Of a stretch of DNA of 64,000 nt, positions 9,390-20,945 are shown piece by piece. The translations under genes were made by a program, and so were the position numbers. Location of the stretch: contig OZ026844.1 in assembly GCA_964023205.1 (NCBI GenBank), positions 13,750,790 through 13,814,789 on the forward strand, given 5' to 3'. How positions within the stretch are numbered: the stretch's first letter is position 1; the number at the start of each line of letters is the position of its first letter. A model generated the notes under the pieces. That model did no database searches and was not told the origin of the DNA. It worked only from the letters and a program-made list of their open reading frames with translations. Source of the stretch: Lutraria lutraria. Taxonomy: Eukaryota; Mollusca; Bivalvia; Venerida; Mactridae.

Positions 9390-12082
9390 GTACTGAGTTC
9401 TTTTCTGTTGAAACATTATTGTATATAGACTAGTATTTGTTAACAGACTACAGTAAAAAGTGGCTGTCTGATATTATCTTGCCTGATTAGTTGGGTCTCA
9501 CTACAAGGCCCTAGCTGCACTTTAGGGGAAGAGTCCCGGGTCCCTCAGGTATCATGTCATTTTGAGGAAAAATGGGAATTTCAGGGGATTTTTTCAACTG
9601 CCTTATATAACCCTGCAATAAACATTTTAAGCTTAAAATACCTTGTCAAATCTTATGAAAAAACATGTTAACACTGTAGATTTTACAGTTATTATTGGAT
9701 CTTCACCAAACTTTGTCAAATTGTTTGTTTAAATGATAGAACGGTCAAGTACAAATATGGGTCATCTTGGGTCAATAACTATAGGTCACCAGGTCAAAAC
9801 TTAGGAAAACTTTGTTAACACTGTAGATGTCACAGTTTTGATTGGATCTTCACCAGACCTTGTCAGAATGTTTGCCTCAATAATATGTAGGTCAAGCTTG
9901 AACATGGGTCAGCTGGGGTCAAAACTAGGTCACCAGGTCAAATCTTAGGTAAAAACCTTGTAAAAGCTCTAAATGTCATGGTTTTAATTGGATCTTGGCC
10001 AAACCTTGTGAGATTGTTTGGCTTTATGATATCAAGGACACATGTAAATATGGGTCACCTAGTGTAAAAACTAGGTCATGAGGTCCAATCTTAGGAAAAC
10101 CTTATTAACACTGTAGATGTCAACTTTTGATTGTATGTTCACCAAACCTTGTCAGAATGTTTGTCTTAATGATATTTAAGACAAATTCGACCTAGGGTCA
10201 TCTTGGGTCAAAAGCTAGGTCATGAGGTCAAATCTTAGGAAACCTTGTCTATGCTGTAGTTTCATGGTTTTGATTGGATCTTCACCAAACCTTATCAGAA
10301 TGCTTGTCTTATTTATATGTAGGACAAGTTCTGACATGGGTCATCTGGGGTCAAAAACTTGGGTACAAGTTCAAAACAATGTTTTAATGAGTGAGCAGTG
10401 ATTGTCATGTGAGTGATATAGGACCGTCTTGGCCCTCTTGTTTTAAGTATTCAGTGATGGAAAAAATATATTTATCCATTTTTTTACAATATTGAGAGTT
10501 TTAACTTACATATATGAGCATAGTTTGTGTCGCTATTCTGGGTCGAAATGGTCATGAAGCGTCACAAAGTCATTATGTTGATTTAAACTGTAATTATGCT
10601 TAAATTTGTCATTGATATTCATTGATATACTTTATTCGTTGTTTTTGAAGTATTAAGAGATGAAAATTTATTGTTTTTCTTTTGACTATAATCTGAATAG
10701 TGACATGAACTACACTCGTACATATAAGTTAAAACTATGATTTTTGTCGAAAATATCAACGAAACTATTTTTTAGTCATTAAACACTTCTTATTTGTATA
10801 ATTAATTATATCAATGCTTAAATTAGGCATAATGACTGTTTAAATTGGCATTATGACCTCGTGACGCTTCGTGCCGTGAGTGTGACACATGTACTTGGAA
10901 TCCTAGCGCTATATGGTGAATTAAGCAAGGGATGTCATACATTTCATTCAAAGACAGTTCCTCTGTAGATGTTTCCTCCTAAGACAGTTCATGTACCCCC
11001 TAAATGTAGCGGTATTGTATTTAGTATTTGTATTAAATGCACTGGCTATGATATAGAAAGAATAAAAAGAAGTCACATACATTGATTTAATCCAATTTCC
11101 TTCTTTTTTGAAAATTTTAGGACAGGATTTGTAACTTGGTACTGGCATCAATTACTGGTATACTAGTTGCTGTAAGTATTTCTGTAAATCCCTTTTCTTA
11201 AAAAATGTTTGTCAGAGATGTTGTTTTCTGATGCAAGATGAATATTTACATTTAAATAATCTTCTGCACCTTACAAATTAACAGGTATGTATTGTTATTT
11301 GTATATTGTATCCGATTTTGATATTTGAGACAAATAGCTACATGTATAAAGTAGTATTAAAATATATTACAGTGCCAAAGAAATAGATCAGCTGCATGAA
11401 CATGATTTATCTTTTAACTGATTGATATTATAATGCTTTATATGTCTTATTTATTATATACACAATTGCATTACATGGTAAACAAAACAATTCAAATAAA
11501 TTATTAACTATTTCCTTCTATCTACTTTATCTACAACAATTCAACATTCAATATTTCAGGTAACATTAGTTAGTGCATTTATCTTCCCTCATTGGCCACC
11601 CAATGGTATCAACATATTTTTTGCAGTTGCCATGTCATTTATTGGACTTTCTCATTTAGTACTGGTGAGTATTTTTGGTTTATAAATCTTGTTAGTTATA
11701 ATACTAACATTTTTGGAATTAAAGAGAATTGTGACACATTTTCATGCGCAGTGATTCACTCATTGCAGAGTTATGTCCCCTTGAACATAGCCGTATAGTG
11801 TACTATTGCAGTATTAGTGTCAAAGTGGTGGCGGGGATATTAGTCACCTCTGTGACAGGTCTAGTTGAGTCCTGGGCTTATATGACAAGATCTTGTCAAC
11901 ATACGCTTTAGTTTGCGTAAGTCTATGTTTATGTTACACTCAAGTCTTGCATTTTCTTATTTCAGATATATTGGTACAGACAAGGAGACTTGGAACCAAA
12001 ATTTCTACGGTTGATATTTTACAATGCGTTTACAATGATTTTACTGTGCGTGGTTGGTAATCTCTATATTCACAACATATGA
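9324..12082 (+). CDS. TMEM243: TMEM243-like small membrane protein (four exons)
   Basis: The coding exons are 9324-9389, 11121-11171, 11560-11664 and 11966-12082. All junctions are GT-AG and in phase 0, and the product is 112 residues. Conserved family landmarks are RPLFGE (residues 13-18) followed by DRI near the first membrane segment, and YWYRQGDLEPKF (76-87). Hydrophobic segments lie at about 26-48, 56-77 and 89-108. Vertebrate TMEM243 is about 118 residues with the same motifs, so the gene looks complete. The first ATG of exon 1 is used because the frame is in register with the family from there. The protein is expected in a cellular membrane; its biochemical role is poorly known. An AATAAA at 13021 followed by a GU-rich stretch may be its polyadenylation signal. 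Confidence 0.95.
9640..10440. repeat. Tandem-core interspersed repeat in TMEM243 intron 1
   Basis: About five diverged copies of a 141-147 bp unit; TTGGATCTTCACCAAACC-like phrases recur at about 9694, 9841, 9987, 10131 and 10272. Each unit also has ACCTTGTTAACACTGTAGATG and GGGTCATCTGGGGTCAAAA motifs. The block ends GACCGTCTTGGCCCTCTTG, a tail I associate with tandem-core elements in bivalves. No coding capacity. Confidence 0.85.
10527..10888. mobile_element. Possible MITE with inverted ends in TMEM243 intron 1
   Basis: GAAGCGTCACAAAGTCATTATG near 10557 pairs in inverted orientation with CATTATGACCTCGTGACGCTTC near 10850-10870. Flanking GTGTCG and TGTGACAC extend the pairing loosely. The interior is AT-rich. 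There is no evident transposase and no clean target duplication. Confidence 0.5.
11121..11171 (+). CDS. TMEM243: TMEM243 exon 2
   Basis: Seventeen codons after the acceptor TTGAAAATTTTAG and before GTAAGT. It encodes DRICNLVLASITGILVA, the first part of membrane segment 1. Confidence 0.93.
11560..11664 (+). CDS. TMEM243: TMEM243 exon 3
   Basis: Thirty-five codons after ATATTTCAG and before GTGAGT. It completes membrane segment 1, crosses a Trp-Pro-Pro turn (FPHWPPNGINIFF) and encodes most of segment 2. Confidence 0.94.
11966..12082 (+). CDS. TMEM243: TMEM243 exon 4 and stop
   Basis: Thirty-eight codons plus TGA after CTTATTTCAG. It encodes YWYRQGDLEPKF, the most conserved stretch, and the third hydrophobic segment, ending NLYIHNI. 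Confidence 0.94.
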   Translation: MYWYRQGDLEPKFLRLIFYNAFTMILLCVVGNLYIHNI

Positions 12083-13040
12083 CCTAATGCATGAGAGTGC
12101 TATATTTTAAGTGTCCATACAAATTTGGTGTCATGTTTGTGTGACATAAGAACTATGAATGAACTTAAGGTTGTCGGTGACAGACCAAGTGATGTTGTTA
12201 CTGATACAACTGGCAAGAATTGTGATAGAACTATTGAAGTTAAATATTATTAACAGCTAGCTTCAACTGAATTGTGATGTTTGAGTCAATATTGCTGGCT
12301 ATCAATATTGATGTACATGTGTAAATGCTATTATTTGTATTTGTACTGCTGTTTATCCTCTGTAAAAACTCGCAAGTGTATTTGTGTTGAATGGTCTCTG
12401 CATAGATTTTTTCCTTTGCCTTCATAATATTTTTTTTCTTTAACTACATACCAGTACACAAACTATTTTATGACTAATTCAAACCATGTACATAATTAAC
12501 AGGACATATTTACTATTCATTTTGTTCATTTATGGGTTAAATTGTCACACTTCAGAATTGGAAATTTTGATAAAATGTTACATTTATAGTTAATATGCTT
12601 GTGACTTGACATTTACCATGACTTTGAGTTAGTTATTTTTTGCTGATCATGTCTCAAGATATACTACATTATCTATTTAATTCTTTATTTTCTGTGTTTT
12701 GTTCCCATTATACTAAAGTCAAGCATGCTTCAAAATAATTTTTATTGCACATTTATAATTATCTATCATTTTGTTTGACAGACTGCATTGTTCCAGTTAT
12801 GTTACATATGAACTCTGAATTATTTGTTGTAGAATTAATTCCTGGGTAATGTCTAAATATATTTTCAATTCAAGTTTTATCTTAATACATGAGAGTTTTG
12901 TTGATGCATAATATAATTCAATTATTTTTGTGCAATACATGTATTTCATTTGCCAGCTTCCTGTAACACTGGCTAAAATGTGTTATAACTCACCACTGTT
13001 GTCTAGCCCATCTTTTTGTAAATAAACTATACAATGTATG
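12083..13040 (+). other. TMEM243 3' UTR (inferred)
   Basis: Non-coding sequence from the stop codon to a candidate polyadenylation signal, AATAAA at 13021-13026, followed within 20 bases by ATGTATGTATGTAC, a plausible GU-rich downstream element. The actual transcript end is inferred. Confidence 0.5.
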
Positions 13041-14100
13041 TATGTACACAATAGACTGGTGCTTATTGAATTTAACTGTAGTACATGTGAGGTCCATCAT
13101 CACGAAATTGGACAGAATAGATTTTTTTAAGTGTCATATCACATGTAATGATGTATGTGAACTTGAAGATATTGCAAATATTTCTACATGCACGTACAAA
13201 CTCCTATTTGTGTACTTAGTACTGTTTACATGAATGTGCTCTTTATTCTGAAGAGTTATTTTCCTTCTCTCATTAAGAATTGAGTCATACATAATGACAT
13301 TTAAGTGCTATTTCACCCTTACTGATGACTCCCTAATAAATGCTGCTTGGTGCATTGATTTTTACAGATTTCTTTTGGAATTTGTTTGATTACTGATTGA
13401 AACTTTTTCATGAAGAATGAATTTGTGTTTTTTTTTGGTGAGAAACAATTTTTCTTTTTTTCTCAACAAGGGTTTGGGCCCTTATTAAGGAAGGGGCATT
13501 TATTAGGGATTAAACACTAAACAGAACATAACCAGTTTCTCCTTTGATTTTTATTTACATATTATTGATTTACGGTTTTTCCACATCAGAAATTCTTAAT
13601 TTTGATTTGTATTTTGTATTATGTTTTATTTGACTATAAAGACAATACACTACTAGATTTTTTCTATTATGCTTTAATGAGCGCTTGAATATGTCTATAT
13701 TCATAGTTGTTTGATCTAGCAGGCAATATATCAACATTATAAGTATTGTCTTGTGTTTCGGTCGTGTCCCTGAATACACACCTTTCTTCATGCTATGTCA
13801 TTTGTAAGAGTTGTACATGTATATACTAATACTTACATATTGTTGATCATATGTACAGCTTGTGATAGACCTCCGTGTATGTCTGCACTGGTTGACTTGA
13901 CTAGTGTATTAAGTATGTAATACTATACTTGTGTAATAATTGGTCAATAGTTTTCTTTATTTGCGTTTTGTGTATTTCACTAATTTGCTTACAATAACAT
14001 TCATATTAAAATCCAAATACACTGACTTATGTCTAATTACTGTTGTCTACAGTAATTATTGTTGTTGACGTGTGATATATATTATATTATTATACCTCAC
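13041..14100. other. Intergenic AT-rich DNA
   Basis: No gene or clear repeat recognised; only short frames of low-complexity composition. Confidence 0.5.
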
Positions 14101-14560
14101 ATGATTTGTTTACTAAACAGTCTTATGTTACGTCAGAGGGTGACAATCTGTAATGTTACCCTCCGCCATTACATTTCGGCCCGCTTGCCATAACGAAACT
14201 TCCCTCAAGGGCTGACGCGATATTACCGGGTGCTGGGTTTTAGTCAATCTGTTCCGTATCCTATACGCTTTAGGCAATTATCAAAATCAAAATCGTAATT
14301 CGACATCCGGTTAAGCAGAAGCAAAAATAACTACGCTTCATTACAATCTCTGAATATGACTTAGTGTATTGACACAACCAGTACGAAAAGAACCGTAAAA
14401 TTCTTAACAGATTTGTTATATTTTTTTGTCTTTCTTAATTGTTGTTTTGTTCTGTATACTAAATTAAATATCCCATCCCACATAGGGTGATAGAACGTAG
14501 TGTTCACCCGAGACAAGTAATGTAGACCGAGGCGATACTTATATAATATAGTTAGATACG
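14100..14560. other. Unusual CpG-containing segment with short hairpins
   Basis: It has more CG dinucleotides than its neighbours (TTACGTCAGAGGGTGACA, CATTTCGGCCCGC, GGGCTGACGCGATATTACCG). It includes short inverted repeats: AGGGTGACA ... TGTTACCCT near 14137-14162, and GGTGATAGAACG ... TGTTCACC near 14487-14509. No open frame. It may be the remains of a mobile element or a regulatory segment; I cannot tell which. Confidence 0.4.
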
Positions 14561-14800
14561 TTTCTTCACTTTATATTAACCAATAAAGTTAATTGCTCTT
14601 TTGTTTTACAAAATTGACTGTTGTATGTTCAGTGATATTAATGCCATATTTATGTACGTTAATCTGTAGATCTTAAATGATAAAAATGTACACAACATAA
14701 ATGCTTTTCTATGTTGATTATGCTTAAAGGTTGTTTTACAATTATTAAATAAATATTTTTATTTTATCTTAGTTTTCATTATTCAGACAAGTACTAGTAA

Positions 14801-14903
14801 CAGTGAAACCTGTGAACAAAGGCCATCCTTGGGAAAGACTGAATATGGCCTTTATTGACTGGAGGTCTTTATTCAGAGGTGGCTGCTTACACAGGTTTGA
14901 CTG
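14801..14903. mobile_element. Short pogo-like MITE
   Basis: It starts CAGTGAAACCTGTG and ends CACAGGTTTGACTG. The interior AAGGCCATCCTTGGG and GGCCTTTATTGACTGG match the elements at 21428, 23811 and 35835. It is an internally deleted member of the 180-bp family. Confidence 0.8.
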
Positions 14904-14929
14904 TCTATGCTGTGGTTTAGATAGATAAC

Positions 14930-15285
14930 TAGAGCTTCGTCATAGGAGTGATAAATACCCCCACTCACGGCTTTGACACAGAATGTTCACTTGACACATA
15001 GCAAAATAATGGTGAACATATCTACCAAGTTTTTGTGAAATCGACCCATAGGTTACAAAGTCACAAAGCAGAGTCTAACAAGAAAAATAGGGTTGATTTT
15101 TTACCTTTAACTGCTGTGACCTTGACCTTAGAGGTATGGAACTGGGCCTTCATGGAAACATTTCTGCCAAGTATTTTTTAAATCCACCCATGGACAACAG
15201 ACTTATACAACCGCACACATGGACGGACAAGGTGACTCCAGTATACCCCCTAAACTTCCGTTTGTGGGGGTATAACAAAATGATA
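14930..15285. mobile_element. Interspersed element with GGGGGTATA-type end
   Basis: The left end (GTGATAAATACCCCCACTC) and right end (GTATACCCCCTAAAC ... GTTTGTGGGGGTATAACAAA) match the borders of the satellite-bearing element at 33185-34920. This copy has no tandem core. It includes GGACGGACAAGGTGAC, the counterpart of the GACC-rich segment in the larger element. Confidence 0.7.
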
Positions 15286-15799
15286 CGCTTGTTTACAAGC
15301 ATGTTTTTGTCACACATGGAAAGCATTTGCAGTGATCAGACAGATTAAACTGTTTATCTCTTGAAAGTCTCCAAATGCAGACAAGTTTGTTGTGGCTGTT
15401 CTCTTTAGTCTGGAAATTATCACAAAATGTTATCAACTATTGTGTCAGCAGCTATGAACACATTACCCATCAGATCTGCCAGGTACTTCATTTTTTGAAA
15501 GAAATAATTAGATTATAACTTGTGATGTTTACCCTATCTATGATTCATACATCATGTGAGGAAGTTGTCGGTAGCATGTTGAATGTTTATGAGTCAAGTT
15601 AGTACATTTTACTCGTAGATAAGAAATGGTGCACAGATTAGGTCAACCAACTGCTGTATGCCATTGTACTATGGCTGATATTTAGCTTAACCAAATTCAA
15701 ACAAAACAGTTGAGTTTTTAACTTAAAACTGGGTATGCAGTAGTTGGTTGACCAGAGCTGAATCTACAACTCTTTACAATTGTGCTGATACTGGTAAAA

Positions 15800-16015
15800 A
15801 ACTAAGATACCAGCAACTTCTCAAAGTGTAACCAGTTTTTCTGGACTGCTTTCACACCAATACTAACTTACCGGTAATTTCTCAAAGTGGAGGAAATTCT
15901 CGACCTTTTTGTCAAATAATCATGAAAGGCATGACCTACTTTGACTGGGAATCAAACTTGGATCACGTGGTTACAAATTCAGCGTACTAACCACTGAACC
16001 GCAGCCTCAATGTTC
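15800..16015 (-). mobile_element. tRNA-derived SINE, family 2
   Basis: Read on the minus strand, the head GAGGCTGCGGTTCAGTGGTTAG (box A-like) is followed by GTTTGATTCCC (box B-like). The body ends at ACCAGTTTTTCTGGACTGC, matching copies at 3073 and 29828. It lies downstream of the srGAP stop codon in the same orientation. Confidence 0.75.
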
Positions 16016-19000
16016 TGGTAAGGACCAATCATACGTAATACATAACAAGATTTCTCTGACCATTCTCTTGTTTTATTTCTCCATATACATGGATGAGATT
16101 TTAGCACAAATGTACATTCAAGAGTAAATATTATCTAGAGTAATTATCTACAATCTTTGTGTGCATCTAAAAACAATCATATATACACATAGTGTAAACT
16201 ATATATACCAAATGAATGTACATAATCTATAAATGGGATATATCGTAGATTTGTCTGAGTATAGCATAATAACAGAATCAAGTACTTAATGAGTTCTAAA
16301 TGGACACAAGTTCTAACTTGTTGCACAGAACTAAGTCATACATAAAACAAATAACACTGAATGACATTCAATTACACCATGCCGTATTACAAATAAACAA
16401 GAAATGTACTTTTTGCTCAAGAGGTAAATATTACATTCCAAAGCATAGCAAATAATTCATCACCAAGCAAAATTCTGAACATTTGTCCAACAAACTATTA
16501 ATGTTTCATCAGCACATAGCCATAGATATCCTGTATTTTAACATCACAGGTAAACAAAAGCAGATCAATCTACATGTAAATATACTTCAAAATCCTAAGT
16601 AAGATAAGATTTATTTCGCAAATTGCCATATACAGTATAATATGAATAATGATAACATCAATGCCTTAATTGTCTTGTAATTATAAAATGTATATCTTAA
16701 CGAGATATATATATATATACAAAACACTGATGGTTTTGATCCGTTGGCAAGCATCAAATATACTATCATCAGTGGAATCTGTTACAAAATGGACATGTTT
16801 AATGTGTATTTTATCACACTATTATTATCCAGTATCAGCAATACATTGTAAGATAATTAATCACCAGATAATGAACAATCGTAACAGTGAATTGAACTAT
16901 CAGAGACTTTAAACAATATCTGATTTTATTATAGTAACAACAAATACTGAGGAAGAAAAAGTTGAACACAAAGTATGATAAACATCACTCGTGTTGCGAA
17001 AACAGGATAAAAATGAATTGTCTAATTTTTTGTCAAGATAAAATTGGAGAAATCAGCGAAGCGATTTGTTTACTATCCACATTAAGCCACCACTAAACAT
17101 AAAATAATGAATATCTAACTTAGCCTTGTAAACAAAACTGTCACAGATTGTTTACACATACTTATTTTATCATTTCATACAATGATTAAAATTGTATGTC
17201 TTACGTGGTAATTTAAAGACCAATAGTATCACTATTACCCTGCTAGATATAAATACTGTAAACTAGAAGAGACAACTAGACAGTTTATCCAGTTCATATC
17301 AATAATTTACACCATTTCATTTGTGTATATTAGAATACTGAATACTGTGACAGTTCAGTACCATCTAAACAATCTACATTACATGTTTCCATGGCAACAA
17401 CTTCTCAGAATAAATGAATAAAAAAACTCAATATTTCAGATATATAATAATGTACAGTATATATACAGAACACATAACAACAACAACAGAATCTTACATT
17501 TACAAGATTGCACATTATTTTCACATAATATTTACATTTATATACACATTCAAATATATTTTAAAACTGAACAGTTCAATATACCAACTAGTTGATAAAC
17601 TGTATCTTAATACACGATAAAAACCTAAGAAAAGTACAAAATGAAGTGTAATATTTATATCTATCTTGATATAAACAAAAACCATGTCAATTCATAGTTA
17701 AGCCAAGTTATATTCAACATCTTTTACAACAAATACTTTTTAAAGCTCTCTTATTTTAGAGTTGAAATTGGGACATTTAACAAAGGGAGATAATTCTGTA
17801 TGGCAATATCCCACAGGATGTTAATGGAAGACATTAAGCATGGTTGTTTCAACATTCAGATCAATAATATCAAGCATTTGCAGCTGTGATCAACATGCAA
17901 AATATACAAGGAAATGCAAATAATTTCTCCTGAGGTGTAATTCATTCAACTGTGGCTCATGAAACACACAAAAATTTAACACTAAAATACAAGCATTTTA
18001 AGTGTTTTAACACTTTACACTACAGTCAGAAAGATATTTTATACGCAGTCTATTTTGCCTTAAAAATGAAATACCTAAGACATAGCATAAACAATATTCA
18101 AATTAAACTGATACAAACTTTATGTGTTAATTATCTAAGGATTAAATTCAATGGATTAATGTATCCCATAAGCTCAGCATGTTTTTTAGAATCCTGTCAG
18201 ACATGCAAATACTGTAATGGTTACATATCTAAACTGGAAATGATAGTTGAACAAGCTATATGATAAACATGTTATGTACATTCATACAAAACACACATTG
18301 AATGAATATTATACTGTACATGTTGTTACAAATGTATTCACATTTCCATTAAATTATGCTAATATTATGCACAATTCAATTAGAATTATCATGAGCTTTC
18401 TGAGTACTTGAAACATACATATAACTAAACGAATGACAAATTATGTATACATGAAGTAATATTTACCATGTTGTTATGATGTATTGTTTATAAATTTGGT
18501 TTATTGTTCACAAAGATGGGAACATGATTAGCCTATTATAATTGATGTGAATTCGGTTAGATGACTCACCTCTATTTTTATATTTACTGTTTGCGTAATA
18601 TATATGCATGTTTATCTAATTATGGTTTGTTTATTGTAATTAAAAATAAAATATAACAAATACAGTTTGTTTTATATATATTAACATGTACTGGTACATC
18701 ACAATTTATTTGAAAATATTTTCCTATTTTTATACAACACAATATAAGATACCCTTTACCCTGGATTATCCAAAACCATGGATTATCTGAAATATACTTT
18801 TAGTTCCAATTATTTCGGATAATCAAGGCTATACTGTATAGCATTTAAATAATTCTTTCCAAGGCAACAAAATGGGTACCAATGAATGTACGAATAAAAA
18901 AAGTGTATTACAATAGCTGACTCAGAAATCTAATGGAGAATATTCCAAATGCTTAATATTCAAGTATTTCAGTATCTTAAACTTATATAGGAATAAATGC

Positions 19001-19945
19001 AGATAACCAGCAGATAACCAGCAGACCTAACTTCATGAATATCTTGTTGTCCATCTAACATACATGCTATATTTTAGAAGTTGACAGAAAATAGAAACTA
19101 ACAACTACACAAAAGATGAATGATATAAATCTCTGAGTATTAAAGATAAACTTATTAATTGTCAATTAAAATACGATAAGTGTTTCATATATTGCACACA
19201 ACATAACAATATATAATATAATACCAGAAACAAAGACAGTTCTACACGTATTACACTTAATTTATAATTTAGGATAACAAAAAGAATCCAGTTTGGATCA
19301 AACCAACAGTCAAAATACATTTTTTAACATGTGTAAATTTTTACAAGAAACCGTCCCTTTTTTGTAATTACTAAGCCAATTAACTATGATAAATGAAAAA
19401 ACTCAATCTTGCATAATAAGAAATACATAAATAAAGTGATAAGAAAAATGAAGAACTTATGACTAGATAAAGATATCATCCACTGAGAGAATATATAAAG
19501 TGTGCAAATAAGTCCCTAGTAGTCAACTGGTCCCTATCTATAAATAGAAAACTTTACAAACTCTCTAATGTCTTTTTTGGATGTAGTTAAAAATGTAACG
19601 AGTACTTGATAAAGAGATAGAAAATATACGATGAATTTACTAAAATGACCAAAGAATTTTTCCAAAAAATTATTAGTAGAAATTTAAATGTTACAAATTT
19701 TGTAGCATAATAGCCTTCATCAAAGTTTATTTCAAGCATGAATTACCAACAGGCCTAAGGACAGATCATAGCAACATGAAATATTATGCAAAAGCTATAA
19801 AAACAAACTTGAACTTGAAAATAAATGCTATATTGAACATTAGCCTGAAAGTTTATGTATGTAGCTCTATAGAAAAGATAAAGATACATTTATATATCAG
19901 AACACAATGGCACTGGTTTACATAGTTCAATAAAACTGCTTAAGT
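16016..19945 (-). other. Non-coding DNA after the srGAP stop, probably including its 3' UTR
   Basis: No protein-coding signal on either strand. The minus-strand AATAAA nearest the stop is at 19726-19731, about 215 bases downstream, and there are others further on, so the UTR end cannot be fixed. A pogo/Tigger-like remnant (CTGGATTATCCAAAACCATGG) lies near 18755-18835. Confidence 0.5.
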
Positions 19946-20945
19946 TCACTTAAAACTTGAAGGAGATTTTGTTTGTACATTATCCAGATTTGTTTCGAGT
20001 CGGCGAGACAAGTCTGGAGATCTTGTAGTTGGTTTTTTCATTACTGGTGGCTTGGCTTTTATCGGTGGTTTTGGCTTTTCCGCGATTGGCGGAGAAAACG
20101 TATGCATCTGTGATGAAGATGACTTCAAGTGGTGTTCTTCTAGGCTGAACTTTCTACCAGTAGATGGCACGGATACTGTCATTAATTCTTCACGTTTTAG
20201 ATTTTGAAATGTAGACAACATCGGAGCAGTCTTAGTGAGCGACTCTGAATTTTGTTGTACTTCCGAAGTATAAACTTCAGAACTAGAAATATTTCGAGGC
20301 ATTGAAGAAGCCTTCTTTAATGTTCCTTGGTTTGATTTGGCAAATGTTTCTGCAGCACTTACAGGACTGTCCCTATCACTCCCATCTTGGGGTGAGGAGG
20401 AGTTAGACCCCTCTGGTAGATCTAACACCAAGTCAGGGGTATGCTTAGATGTGGATTTTGATTTTTGCAAGGGCAGACTCATTCTTTTGTCAGATGACTG
20501 TTGAAGTTCAAGTGATCGTACATCCGACATGATTTCTGCAAGAACCGTATCCATACTAGTAATGTCATCAGAAGCACTTGAGCGATTAGATGTTGTCTTT
20601 TCGGGACTAGAAGTTTGTCGTTTAAGTAATTCAACACCTGGACCTAGGTTGAACCTTTGCCCCTGATCACTTTTTGTACTAAGTCTACTCTCAGTAAACC
20701 TGCTACTTTCAGTAAACATTGACTGACTCATTAAGTTACCAGGAGCAGTTGTCACGTTTCCGACAGTAAGCGTCTCCTCAGTGTTCTCTAGGACAGTCTC
20801 TGTGATTTCCGTCTCAAGGACTGATTTTGTTGAAGAGACTGATTTGCTGCCAGTATGGTCGGTGGATTTCGATGATAACGAATGAAGTGAAGATGTAGAC
20901 GTACTTTTAGCATCATCCGATGAAATACTCTTCTTATCTTCAGGT
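19946..20945 (-). CDS. srGAP: srGAP exon 20, Ser-rich tail and stop
   Basis: The 1-kb terminal exon adds 332 residues. They are Ser/Thr/Lys-rich and predicted disordered. STSKHTPDLVLDLPEG (near 983-998) matches the KHTPDVVLD motif of vertebrate srGAP tails, and the cluster PPIAEKPKPPIKAKPPVMKK at 1104-1123 is a likely SH3 ligand. Stop TGA is at 19946-19948. There is no membrane segment. Confidence 0.95.
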
